Source: Phycisphaerae bacterium
GTDB lineage: Bacteria > Planctomycetota > Phycisphaerae > SM23-33
NCBI GenBank assembly: GCA_022866005.1
Contig: JALHTV010000099.1
Location: 1 to 7,664, forward strand
Direction of reading: 5' to 3'
DNA length: 7,664 bases
This document shows, piece by piece, positions 1-6,760 of this stretch. The position numbers were made by a program, and so were the translations under genes. The stretch's first letter is position 1. Each line of letters starts with the position of its first letter. The notes below the pieces were generated by a model that saw only the letters and a list, made by a program, of their open reading frames with translations, was not told the DNA's origin and did no database searches.

Positions 1-528
1 CTCCCTTCCGCCTCCGTGGTACCGGGCCAGGATCGTCTCCCAGGTCCCGGCCTGTTTGAGAATCATCTCCACTACCTCGCGCACGGCCCCCGCCCCGCCC
101 GGCGACTTCGTGACGACGGCCGCCGCGGCCCGGACCTCCTCCGCCGCGTCGGCCACCGCGACCGGCATCGCGCAGTGTGCCAGCAGCGGCAGGTCGGGCA
201 GGTCGTCGCCCATCACGGCTGTCTGGGCCTCGGTGAGGTTCAGCTCCTCCAGCACGGCCCGATAGGCCGGCAGCTTGTCCTTGGCGCCCTGCTTCACGAC
301 GTCCACGTCCAGCTCCCTGGCCCGGTGCAGCACCGCGGGGCTGGACCTGCCGCTGATGATGGCCAGGAAGTTCCCGGCGCGCTTCCAGTATTTCATACCC
401 GTCCCGTCGCGAACGTGGAAGGCCTTGATCTCCTGGCCGTCGGGTCCCAGGAGGATCTGCCCGTCGCTCAACACGCCGTCGACGTCCAGGACCAGCAGCC
501 GGATGCGTGTCGCGTCAATCGGGAGCAT
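1..528 (-). CDS. kdsC: 3-deoxy-D-manno-octulosonate 8-phosphate phosphatase KdsC (C-terminus cut by window edge)
   Basis: HAD-superfamily phosphatase that hydrolyses Kdo-8-phosphate to free Kdo and phosphate in the cytoplasm, on the route to LPS. I translated it by hand: 176 codons stay open to base 1. E. coli KdsC has 188 residues, so only a short tail should be missing. Visible motifs are HAD motif I LDVDGVLSDG (nucleophile D15, acid/base D17), motif II IISGRS (S59), the KDKL lysine region (about 83-86), and motif IV GDDLPDLP (D108, D109, D112). The small size and lack of a cap domain fit the KdsC type of HAD protein. The start is fixed by an in-frame TGA two codons upstream of ATG 528. That ATG lies inside the last codons of kdsD, so the two genes overlap by 14 bases and are probably translationally coupled. 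A weak AGGA lies about 10 bases upstream. In many Gram-negatives lpt export genes follow, but that would be outside this window. Confidence 0.95.
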   Translation of the reverse strand, partial: MLPIDATRIRLLVLDVDGVLSDGQILLGPDGQEIKAFHVRDGTGMKYWKRAGNFLAIISGRSSPAVLHRARELDVDVVKQGAKDKLPAYRAVLEELNLTEAQTAVMGDDLPDLPLLAHCAMPVAVADAAEEVRAAAAVVTKSPGGAGAVREVVEMILKQAGTWETILARYHGGGRE

Positions 529-1519
529 CGCTCATCGTCCTGAATCCCAACAGGTCCTGCACGTCGATGATGCCCATCGGCCGGCCGTCGCCATCGACCA
601 CGGGCAGCTCATCGATGCGGTGGCGGTTCATCATGGCTAGCGCGTCACTCGCCAGTTCCCCGGCGGCGATGCGCTTGGGGTCGCGAATCATGAATTGCCC
701 CACCGGCTCGTTCAGCACCTGCCTATCGCGGTGCTTCAGCAGCAGCCGCCGCAGGTCGGCGTCGGTGAGGATGCCGCTCAGCCGGCCCTGGCCATCCACC
801 AGCAGCACCGCACCGCTGCGGCGGGGGACCTTCTCCGCCTCGGCCAGGGCGTCGCCCAGGAGCGCCGTTTCGCTGACCAGGCACAGGCCCGCGCCCTTGC
901 GAAACATCATCGCCTGCTCGACCGTCATCAGCCGCCGCCCCAGCGACCCGCCGGGGTGGAAGGCTGCGAACTCCTCCGGCGTGAACCGCCGCATGGCCAT
1001 CACCGTCAGCGCCAGCGCATCGCCCAGCGCGAGCATCACCGCGGTGGACACCGTCGGCGCCAGGCCCCAAGGGCAGGCCTCGTCCACCGGGCCGTAGCAC
1101 AGCGTCACGTCGGCGTGGCGGGCGAGTGTCGAGTCGCCCTCACCCGTCACGGCCACCAGCGTCGCGCCGCGCGCCTTGATGTGGTCGAGCAAGCGGACAA
1201 TCTCGGCGGTCTCACCGCTGTGCGACAGGGCCACCACCACGTCGCCGCGCTGCACCCGTCCCAAGTCGCCGTGCACGGCCTCGGCCGGGTGCAGGAAGAT
1301 GCTCACCGTGCCGGTCGAGGCCAGCGTGGCCGAGACCTTGCGGGCGATGATCCCGGCCTTGCCCATGCCCGTCAGGATGACCTTGCCGGTGCACTGGAAC
1401 AGACTCCTAGCGGCGGCCGCGAAAGACGGCCCGATCCGCTCAGCCAGGGCGGCGATGGTGTGGCCTTCGGCCCGCAACGTCCGCCGCGCCAGGTCCAGGT
1501 CGATGTCTGGAGCGTCCAT
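515..1519 (-). CDS. kdsD: D-arabinose 5-phosphate isomerase KdsD (SIS domain plus two CBS domains)
   Basis: Cytoplasmic aldose-ketose isomerase that converts ribulose 5-phosphate to arabinose 5-phosphate, the first dedicated step of Kdo synthesis. It has 334 residues from ATG 1519; E. coli KdsD has 328. The SIS domain spans about residues 35-175 and carries GMGKAG (K54), EAVHGDLG (H83), SHSGETAE (E106), DEACPWGLAPT (E147) and FHPGGSLGRR (H188). These five residues sit at a constant offset of five from the E. coli catalytic set K59, H88, E111, E152 and H193. Two CBS domains follow (about 205-262 and 270-330), ending in the typical GIIDVQDLL. A longer GTG start at 1567 exists, but it lies upstream of the -10 box of the likely promoter and gives an atypical N-terminal extension, so ATG 1519 is preferred. 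No strong Shine-Dalgarno site is visible. Pairing with kdsC matches the order in E. coli. A paralogue such as GutQ is possible, but the kdsC neighbour argues for KdsD. Confidence 0.95.
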   Translation of the reverse strand: MDAPDIDLDLARRTLRAEGHTIAALAERIGPSFAAAARSLFQCTGKVILTGMGKAGIIARKVSATLASTGTVSIFLHPAEAVHGDLGRVQRGDVVVALSHSGETAEIVRLLDHIKARGATLVAVTGEGDSTLARHADVTLCYGPVDEACPWGLAPTVSTAVMLALGDALALTVMAMRRFTPEEFAAFHPGGSLGRRLMTVEQAMMFRKGAGLCLVSETALLGDALAEAEKVPRRSGAVLLVDGQGRLSGILTDADLRRLLLKHRDRQVLNEPVGQFMIRDPKRIAAGELASDALAMMNRHRIDELPVVDGDGRPMGIIDVQDLLGFRTMSDAPD

Positions 1520-1547
1520 AGGTGTTCCCGCAGGAAGTGGAAGGGAG

Positions 1548-1577
1548 ATTATCCTTCGCGCCGGCACATGGGGTCAA
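1548..1577 (-). promoter_or_regulatory. Sigma70-type promoter for kdsD-kdsC
   Basis: On the minus strand a TTGACC -35 box (1572-1577) is followed after 18 bases by a GATAAT -10 box (1548-1553). Each matches the consensus at five of six positions. The predicted start of transcription is near 1541, giving a leader of about 22 bases before ATG 1519. The promoter lies downstream of the CYTH gene and its hairpin, so kdsDC can be transcribed on its own. Called by eye only. Confidence 0.6.
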
Positions 1578-1594
1578 GCCAAACACTCCCCTGC

Positions 1595-1613
1595 CCCCGC
1601 CGCCCGGGCGGGG
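1595..1613 (-). terminator. GC-rich hairpin after the CYTH gene, possible terminator
   Basis: A 7-bp all-GC stem (1595-1601 pairing with 1607-1613) has a 5-base loop. It begins 11 bases after the CYTH stop codon when read on the minus strand. Outer complementary blocks (1586-1591 with 1610-1615, and 1577-1580 with 1617-1620) allow alternative longer pairings. There is only a short T-rich stretch afterwards (TGTTT), so intrinsic termination is uncertain. Its position between the CYTH stop and the kdsD promoter fits a transcription boundary. Confidence 0.35.
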
Positions 1614-1623
1614 AGAGGCTCGG

Positions 1624-2232
1624 CTACCGCGGGCGGTCCGCACAGCGGCGGCAGATGCTGAAGGCGGCCTGGAGGCACTGCCGCCCCGCCCGAGCGCAGC
1701 GGGACTGAAGGAGCTTGACGTAATGCGATCGGATGGGCCGCCCGGTCAGGGCCAGCCGGCGGCGGAGGCGCTCGATCGCGGCCTGGTTGGGGCCCTCGAT
1801 CTCCACGAAGCAGCCCAGCACCGGCAGCTCGTCCATCGCCACGACGCAGCCACCCAGACGGTACGTGGCCCGGCGCTTCTGGAGGCGCAGCATCGGCCGC
1901 AACCCGCAGGCCGCCAGGGCCGCTTCGATGCCCGCAGGATCGTCCAAGTGAGTCTGGTGCTCCGGGCGCACCTTGGCCTTGGCACGGCGACGCGCCGGGC
2001 CCTTGTAGGTAAGCTCGGCCCGGGGGGCGAGCGCGCCGACCCCGGCCCGCAGCAGGCTCACCCTCCGCAGGCGCAGGCCGCAGCCCTGCCGCAGCAGCCG
2101 ACGCCGCGGCGTGTCAAAGTACCAGTCGTCCTGAAGCACCGTGTGCAGCCGCTTGGCCCCCAGCGCCCGCAGCCGCCGCGCAACGGCGGTCAGGCGGGGC
2201 AGGCGAAACTTCATCTCGATCTCACGGGCCAC
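1624..2232 (-). CDS. CYTH-domain protein, class IV adenylate cyclase (CyaB)-like
   Basis: Cytoplasmic CYTH-fold protein of 202 residues. The family binds triphosphates and divalent metal in a tunnel and includes class IV adenylate cyclases, thiamine triphosphatases and inorganic triphosphatases. The N-terminal ExExK signature is present (E4, E6, K8). Further family blocks are DDWYFDTP (35-42), the RLR patch (53-56), ELTYKGP (73-79), a K/R-rich strand ending in E91, QKRRATYRL (118-126), and LGCFVEIEG (139-147). This pattern resembles CyaB-type proteins most, but the real substrate cannot be read from sequence. The GTG start is chosen because an in-frame TAG lies three codons upstream and the next Met would destroy ExExK. 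The CYTH core ends near residue 175; the last 25 residues hold four cysteines (C179, C186, C194, C197). It lies 58 bases after the MFS stop and about 104 bases before kdsD, and has no obvious functional link to Kdo synthesis. Confidence 0.85.
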   Translation of the reverse strand: MAREIEMKFRLPRLTAVARRLRALGAKRLHTVLQDDWYFDTPRRRLLRQGCGLRLRRVSLLRAGVGALAPRAELTYKGPARRRAKAKVRPEHQTHLDDPAGIEAALAACGLRPMLRLQKRRATYRLGGCVVAMDELPVLGCFVEIEGPNQAAIERLRRRLALTGRPIRSHYVKLLQSRCARAGRQCLQAAFSICRRCADRPR

Positions 2233-2245
2233 GGCGGCATCCTAC

Positions 2246-2251
2246 CCTCCT
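2246..2251 (-). promoter_or_regulatory. Ribosome binding site of the CYTH gene
   Basis: A full AGGAGG lies on the minus strand 13 bases before the GTG start at 2232. The spacing is longer than usual, but no other in-frame start fits because a TAG stands between. It supports GTG 2232 as the true start. Confidence 0.5.
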
Positions 2252-2290
2252 CTCCCCTCAGCCGCCAGCACGCCTAGGCCGGCGGGGATA

Positions 2291-3892
2291 TCAGGGGCTT
2301 TGCTCGCCTGAGTCGTCGGACTCCCCAGCGGGGCCGCGGCCCCATCCGAATATCCGCAGCGGGTAGAACAGCCTGCCCGACACGGCATTGGAGACGTTGG
2401 CCGTCAAGTACCGCAGCATGTATCGCACCGGCTGGGCACCGGGGTCCGGCATGTGCGCCAGCCACCCCAGCGACGCCAAGCGGACCACCAGCGACACCGC
2501 AAACGCGGCGTGCCAATGGTTCCACTGGAACGGCCCCAGCACGATCGGATGCGCCCGCAGGAACTCCAGCGACTGCACCATCGCTCCGCCCGAAAGCCCG
2601 CCCAGTGTCCCGCCGATGCTGATCAGCACGGCCGAGGCCGCGACGTACTTGCTCCGCCCGTGGCCATCGGCGAATTGCAGCGTCACGCCCGTCTGGGCCA
2701 GACCCACGCCGCCCCAGGAGATCCCCCCCAGCACGCAGCCCAGCGCCGCCAGCAGGTAGGCCGAGGCCGGAGCGTCAGGGGCAAGCAGGGGGCAACTGCT
2801 CACACCAGACCAAAGCCCGTTGACGGCACGGATCAGCCCCGGTGGATTCGGCAGACTCCGCGACGTGAAGAACCACGGTAGCACCGACAGGCACGTCCCG
2901 ATCGTCGCCACCACCAGCACAGGCCGCCGGCCCCAGCGATCCTGCAACGCCCCCCACCCCCGGATCGCCAGGTTCCCCGCCAGCGGGCCGATCACCATGA
3001 ACAGGCAGTTGGTCCCTAGCTTGCTGAAGCCCAGTCCCTCGGTGGAGTAGCGCCAGAAGTACCAGCCGCCGAACGTGGCCGTGAAGGTGATCGTCGCCCC
3101 GTAGCAGACGTAGTTGCGGAAGACCCGGTCGCTCAGCGGCTCCACCAGCAGCTCGCGCAGCGTCGCACGCAGCGTGCCCGTGGCCGACGGACGCGGCGGC
3201 TCCTGCCCGACCATCTCGCGGATCCGCCAGAACAGCAGGATGTCCACCGCGCCCAGCAGCGCCCCCACCGCGAAGATCGCGCAGATGACCGCCATCAGCC
3301 GGCCCTGCGAGGCCAGCGTCTCAGGGGAGCTGCGGACCGTCGCGGCGTCCAGCGCCAGGCTCAGCAGGATCACCACCACGATCTGCACGCGCTGGGCCCA
3401 CAGCACCCGGCGGGCGAAGTACCGTCCACGGATGCGCCGCGGGATCAGGTCGCTCATCCACATGATCCACCCGGGGGTAGCCATCGCGCCCAGGAAGTGA
3501 CTGACCGCCAGGATGCCCAGCACCACGGCTACCGCCCCCCACCCCGGCCGCACCAGCAGCGGCACGGCCGCCACCGCCAGCCACAGCAGCCGATGGACTG
3601 TCCCCCACAGGATGAAGGGGAACTTCCGCCACCCGGTCCGCTCGATGAGGATCGACGCGTAGAGCTGCCCCAAGGTGGCCAGGAACGGCAACGCCCCCAG
3701 AAGCCCGAAGGCAAAGTCATTGAACCCCAGCATCTTGGCGAACGCCCGCACCTGGTCACCGGAGGTGCAGGAGATCCAGGCCACCCCGAACATCCAGGCC
3801 ACCGTGATTTGGCGCAGCGACTGACGCAGCGCCCCCCGCCGCACGCTCAAGGCGGGCAAGACCTCGTAATACTGGCGTCGCCAGCGACTCAC
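2291..3892 (-). CDS. Major facilitator superfamily (MFS) transporter
   Basis: Polytopic inner-membrane protein of 533 residues with about 12 hydrophobic segments, for example around 28-42, 60-82, 93-114, 118-138, 168-183, 199-222, 263-281, 294-312, 325-343, 377-400, 417-440 and 460-479. MFS motif-A-like charged loops occur twice: ERTGWRK (84-90) after the second helix, and DRWGRRP (318-324) at the matching place in the second half. An arginine-rich loop PRRIRGRYFARR (151-162) also fits the superfamily. A hydrophilic loop (about 344-376) and a polar C-terminal tail (about 482-533) are longer than usual. The substrate is unknown. The start is GTG 3892: an in-frame TGA lies upstream, and the next Met (residue 34) falls inside the first helix. 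No Shine-Dalgarno site precedes it, and a promoter-like -10 box lies only seven bases away, which suggests a leaderless mRNA. It sits between the lyase and the CYTH gene, all on one strand. Confidence 0.85.
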   Translation of the reverse strand: MSRWRRQYYEVLPALSVRRGALRQSLRQITVAWMFGVAWISCTSGDQVRAFAKMLGFNDFAFGLLGALPFLATLGQLYASILIERTGWRKFPFILWGTVHRLLWLAVAAVPLLVRPGWGAVAVVLGILAVSHFLGAMATPGWIMWMSDLIPRRIRGRYFARRVLWAQRVQIVVVILLSLALDAATVRSSPETLASQGRLMAVICAIFAVGALLGAVDILLFWRIREMVGQEPPRPSATGTLRATLRELLVEPLSDRVFRNYVCYGATITFTATFGGWYFWRYSTEGLGFSKLGTNCLFMVIGPLAGNLAIRGWGALQDRWGRRPVLVVATIGTCLSVLPWFFTSRSLPNPPGLIRAVNGLWSGVSSCPLLAPDAPASAYLLAALGCVLGGISWGGVGLAQTGVTLQFADGHGRSKYVAASAVLISIGGTLGGLSGGAMVQSLEFLRAHPIVLGPFQWNHWHAAFAVSLVVRLASLGWLAHMPDPGAQPVRYMLRYLTANVSNAVSGRLFYPLRIFGWGRGPAGESDDSGEQSP

Positions 3893-3899
3893 GGAAAAG

Positions 3900-3929
3900 A
3901 TACTAGAACGAGCCGAGCGAGGAATTCAA
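3900..3929 (-). promoter_or_regulatory. Possible promoter giving a leaderless MFS mRNA
   Basis: On the minus strand TTGAAT (3924-3929) is followed after 18 bases by TAGTAT (3900-3905). Each matches consensus at four of six positions. Seven bases separate the -10 box from the GTG start, so transcription would begin at or next to the start codon. This fits the missing Shine-Dalgarno site. Moderate to weak by motif alone. Confidence 0.35.
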
Positions 3930-3938
3930 GCGCGGCGG

Positions 3939-3963
3939 CCTCCCACCGGCCATCCGGGGGAGG
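3939..3963 (-). terminator. Strong hairpin just after the lyase gene, possible terminator
   Basis: Bases 3939-3944 and 3946-3949 pair with 3958-3963 and 3954-3957. This makes a 10-bp stem with a single bulged base (3945) and a 4-base loop. On the minus strand it begins 11 bases after the lyase stop codon. No T tract follows, so it may end transcription only weakly, need Rho, or protect the lyase mRNA 3' end. It separates the lyase from the MFS promoter candidate. Confidence 0.45.
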
Positions 3964-3974
3964 ATAATCCCGCT

Positions 3975-6410
3975 TCAGATGCTGCCGTGGCGCCTCTTGC
4001 GACAGGCCAAGGCCGCGGCGCACGCAACCAACAACACCAGCGTTGTTGGCTCGGGAACGGACACGACAGGGGCGCCGGGCGGCAGCGACCACATCCAGTT
4101 GCCCCCCAGCAGCGCCAGGTCGGCCGCGTCCACCGTGCCATCCCCCGAGAAATCACACGTGCCCCAACCCTGGCCGCTCAGGGTCCACGTCCCACCGATC
4201 AGGGCCAGGTCACCACCGTCCACCTTGTGGTCACCATTGGCGTCCCCATACGTGTAGCCCACGAAGACCAACTCGTAGTTGGACCCGTTAGCGGCGCCAC
4301 CAAAGGCGGACGAGCCTGGCAGGCCGCGTGTGATATTGCTGGTGAAGCTGGTGAAGTTGCCTGTGAAGTAGACACCATTGGGATCGGTGGAGGAGATGAC
4401 CGCGAACTTGTCACCCTCCCGCGGCCTGTAGTCCGACAGGCTCTGCACATCCATCACTCCGCCCAATGTTGAGGCCGCCGTGGTGCGGATCAGGCTGCAC
4501 CCGTCACCGGCTACCTCCACCGCGACCTTAGTGGACCGTGCGGAGCCGGAGTTGATGGTCAGTCCGCCAGCTCGGACATAGGCGCCATTGGAGACCCTCA
4601 ATTCGCCGGTGCTGCTGAAGCTGCTAGCCAGGATGATGGCCCCACCGGCGGTTAGGCTGCCCCCGGTGACGTTCAGGACGCCTCTGGCCCCGCTGCCGTT
4701 CGGCCCACCCAGCGTGATGCGGTCGCCCACGGAGATCGCCCCGCCGCTGAGGCTAATCGTCCCACGGGCGTTGACGTCGTACGCCACGAGCAAGGCATTG
4801 CCCACCGTGAGCTTCCCGCCCGTGACGGCCAGCTCCGCGTTGCTGGCGGCGGTGTTGGCCACATACAGGGTCCCGGCCTCCTGATCGATGTAGCCGACCG
4901 TCGCCTTGCCGGAGTTGATCTCCGCGCGGTCATACAGCGTCGGCTGCCAGGGGATGTCCCAGTTGGTGATCAGCTCATAGCGGCCGGTGCCGCCGGCCCA
5001 GACGATGGCCTTGGGCGCCGGGATGGGGGCAAGCCAGTTGAGGTATTCCTCCAGATCGGTGTACCCGTCGGCATCGTCGTCGCCATTGTTGTTGGCGACG
5101 CTGGGGTCCAACCCGCGAGCGGTCTCCCAGGTGTTCGGCATCCCGTCACGGTCGGTGTCGTAGCTTAGGACATACGAGCCGCCAGTCAGCGTCGGGTAGC
5201 CGCCGGCCTCGGCGACGGTGTCGTAGATGGCGCCGGCCGTACCGTAGCTGGTGACCTGGGCGATGACGTTGGCGTCGGCTGCGTCGCGATTCCAGTAGAA
5301 GGCCCCGCCGCAGTTGATCACGTTCTGGAGGGCGGCATCGGCGGTCATGGTGTATACGGCCGGGTAGTTGGGGTCCATGGCGAACGGGGTGGTCATCTTC
5401 GAGGCGTCGTAGACATTTGTGAACATGCCCCAGCCGGTGTCGGTGCCGTCGGCGACACCATTCTTGTTGGAGTCCATCTTGTTGCCGGACTGGTAGATCT
5501 GCAATTCGGAGGCGGAGGGGCCGGAGCCATTGAAGATGTAGGCCTTGGTCCCGCTGGGCCCGACGAGGGCGTAGTTGCCGACGTAGTTCATCTTGAGGAG
5601 TCCGGTGCCGTCATCCGCGGTGTAGCCGGCCTGGTCGAGCCAGTTGTAGATGACGTTGTTGCGGAAGTCGAAGACTACCGTTGGGCTGGTGGTGTCGTAG
5701 CCAGGCCGCGGATTGCGACTGACGTTGTCGGCATAGAGATTGTTATACCAGCTGTACCAGGCGTTCACGGCGGGCCTAATCAGCGAACCGTAGCTGTGGG
5801 GCCCCTTGTCGTGAATGGAGTCGTAAAGGGCCTCGGTGATGAGGCAATTCTGTACGGTGAGGTGCGCGGTTGTGGCGCCCTGTTTGACGGAGAGCACCTC
5901 ATCCACGCTCCAGGAGGCCGAGACGTGGTCGACGATGACGTTGTCACCGCCCTCGATGGTCATGCAGTCTTCCTGTGCGCCTAAGTCGGTGCCCAGGCGG
6001 CTGCGGATATGGCGGACGGTCACGTTGCTGGCGTTGATCTTGAACGGGTAGTTCTTCAGGCAGATGCCCTGACCCGGGGCGGACTGGCCGGCGATGGTGA
6101 TCTTGTTTTTGCTGACCGACAGAGAGTTCGTCAGCGCGAGCGTGCCGGCCACGTCGAACAGGATCGTCCGCCCGCTCGTGGGGGCGTTATTGATCCCGTA
6201 TCGCAACGTGCCGACGGTGTTGGTGTCGGCCAGGCTAGTGACGTGGTAGACGTCCCCTCCGCGCCCGCCGCTGGAGGTCCCCCCATACCCCTCGGCCCCG
6301 GGAAACGCCGGGATCGCCAGTGCTGACGAAGCCCCCCACAATAACACAGCCAGAAATCCAACTGCCTGAAGATGGGGTTCAGGCCGCAGGGCGATTCCTC
6401 GGCTCCTCAT
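3975..6410 (-). CDS. Secreted PL1-type pectate lyase-like protein with calcium-binding repeats, dockerin and PEP-CTERM anchor
   Basis: Likely exported polysaccharide lyase, cleaving pectate-like uronate chains by beta-elimination; exact substrate unproven. It has 811 residues from ATG 6410. Modules in order: signal peptide 1-32, ending in ALA; a right-handed beta-helix PL1-like domain (about 33-415) beginning IPAFPGAEGYGG, with HIRSR (134-138), VDHVSASWSVDE (160-171) and SRNPRPG (231-237), which resemble the metal- and substrate-binding blocks of the family; aspartate-rich calcium repeats (DTDRDGMPNTWE about 418-429, and 440-456); a glycine-rich beta-solenoid linker (about 500-630); a type I dockerin (about 721-773) with paired loops D723/N725/D727/D731/D734 and D753/S755/D757/D761/D764; and a PEP-CTERM tail, VPEPTT, hydrophobic helix, then RKRR (785-807). 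ATG 6410 is preferred over ATG 6431 because GGAGG lies nine bases upstream and it yields a cleaner signal peptide. The PEP-CTERM tail implies sorting by an exosortase encoded elsewhere. Confidence 0.88.
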   Translation of the reverse strand: MRSRGIALRPEPHLQAVGFLAVLLWGASSALAIPAFPGAEGYGGTSSGGRGGDVYHVTSLADTNTVGTLRYGINNAPTSGRTILFDVAGTLALTNSLSVSKNKITIAGQSAPGQGICLKNYPFKINASNVTVRHIRSRLGTDLGAQEDCMTIEGGDNVIVDHVSASWSVDEVLSVKQGATTAHLTVQNCLITEALYDSIHDKGPHSYGSLIRPAVNAWYSWYNNLYADNVSRNPRPGYDTTSPTVVFDFRNNVIYNWLDQAGYTADDGTGLLKMNYVGNYALVGPSGTKAYIFNGSGPSASELQIYQSGNKMDSNKNGVADGTDTGWGMFTNVYDASKMTTPFAMDPNYPAVYTMTADAALQNVINCGGAFYWNRDAADANVIAQVTSYGTAGAIYDTVAEAGGYPTLTGGSYVLSYDTDRDGMPNTWETARGLDPSVANNNGDDDADGYTDLEEYLNWLAPIPAPKAIVWAGGTGRYELITNWDIPWQPTLYDRAEINSGKATVGYIDQEAGTLYVANTAASNAELAVTGGKLTVGNALLVAYDVNARGTISLSGGAISVGDRITLGGPNGSGARGVLNVTGGSLTAGGAIILASSFSSTGELRVSNGAYVRAGGLTINSGSARSTKVAVEVAGDGCSLIRTTAASTLGGVMDVQSLSDYRPREGDKFAVISSTDPNGVYFTGNFTSFTSNITRGLPGSSAFGGAANGSNYELVFVGYTYGDANGDHKVDGGDLALIGGTWTLSGQGWGTCDFSGDGTVDAADLALLGGNWMWSLPPGAPVVSVPEPTTLVLLVACAAALACRKRRHGSI

Positions 6411-6419
6411 GACCCAGAT

Positions 6420-6424
6420 CCTCC
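6420..6424 (-). promoter_or_regulatory. Ribosome binding site deciding the lyase start
   Basis: GGAGG on the minus strand lies nine bases before ATG 6410. The upstream in-frame ATG at 6431 is preceded only by a run of C bases and would place this site inside the coding region. This is the reason for choosing 6410. Confidence 0.7.
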
Positions 6425-6478
6425 GAAACATGGGGGGACAATCGGCGCAAGCTGACTAGGCCTAATATCCTACTAGAC

Positions 6479-6509
6479 AGTATACCAGGCGAAGGCCGCC
6501 TGCTGCCAA
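6479..6509 (-). promoter_or_regulatory. Extended -10 promoter for the lyase gene
   Basis: On the minus strand TTGGCA (6504-6509, five of six consensus bases) precedes TATACT (6479-6484, five of six) by 19 bases. TG one base before the -10 box makes an extended -10 (TGGTATACT), which can offset the long spacer. The predicted start near 6472 gives a leader of about 60 bases to ATG 6410. Confidence 0.5.
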
Positions 6510-6618
6510 GGCTGTGACTTTCCTCGGCGGTATTCTCTTTTTTCCCGTACTCCCGGGGTTCGGGCGGGATTGTCCGTCAGGCCAAAGACAGTCATCACCG
6601 ACTAGCGGGAATGGTCAC

Positions 6619-6650
6619 AGCACCTTTAGGGACATAGAGATACAGGTGCT
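6619..6650 (+). repeat. Inverted repeat in the divergent intergenic region
   Basis: AGCACCT (6619-6625) and AGGTGCT (6644-6650) are perfect complements, 18 bases apart. In RNA this is a 7-bp stem with a large loop; in DNA it could be an operator half-site pair. It lies about 180 bases before the porin start, next to a second dyad. Function unknown. Confidence 0.5.
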
Positions 6651-6657
6651 CCCGGGC

Positions 6658-6708
6658 GGCGCCCGATGCCAGGCCCCGGCCGGGCCCTGGGGGCGACGAC
6701 CGGGCGTC
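6658..6708 (+). repeat. Nested GC-rich dyad, possible structured leader of the porin mRNA
   Basis: An outer 8-bp stem (6658-6665 with 6701-6708, one G-U pair) encloses a near-perfect 22-base palindrome (6669-6690, a single mismatched pair). The unpaired segments are 6666-6668 and 6691-6700. No T tract follows, and I do not recognise a known riboswitch class. It lies 124 bases before the porin start codon. Whether it is transcribed depends on an unlocated porin promoter; I saw no convincing plus-strand promoter in 6520-6832. Confidence 0.45.
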
Positions 6709-6760
6709 AGTTAGGGGCCGGTCACTAATTAAGTTGCGTCCCCGGTGGTCCGATGACGGC

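Noticed and set aside
695..1708. Long plus-strand open frame of 337 codons
   Set aside because: It lies opposite kdsD, has no family-like blocks and is rich in H, R, Q and G. It is a shadow created by high GC content.
1522..2277. Plus-strand open frame of 251 codons
   Set aside because: It covers the CYTH gene on the other strand. The CYTH frame has clear family motifs, and this frame has only low-complexity P, Q, R and G.
1..6410. A functional link between Kdo genes and pectin breakdown, since the pectin RG-II contains Kdo
   Set aside because: KdsD and KdsC are biosynthetic envelope enzymes with their own promoter. Nothing in the window suggests Kdo catabolism.
6411..6431. Upstream ATG that would add seven residues to the lyase
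   Set aside because: No ribosome binding site precedes it, while GGAGG stands at the right distance before ATG 6410.
6514..6714. Small plus-strand open frame of 66 codons in the divergent intergenic region
   Set aside because: No good ribosome binding site or recognisable pattern, and its 3' half is the GC-rich dyad region.
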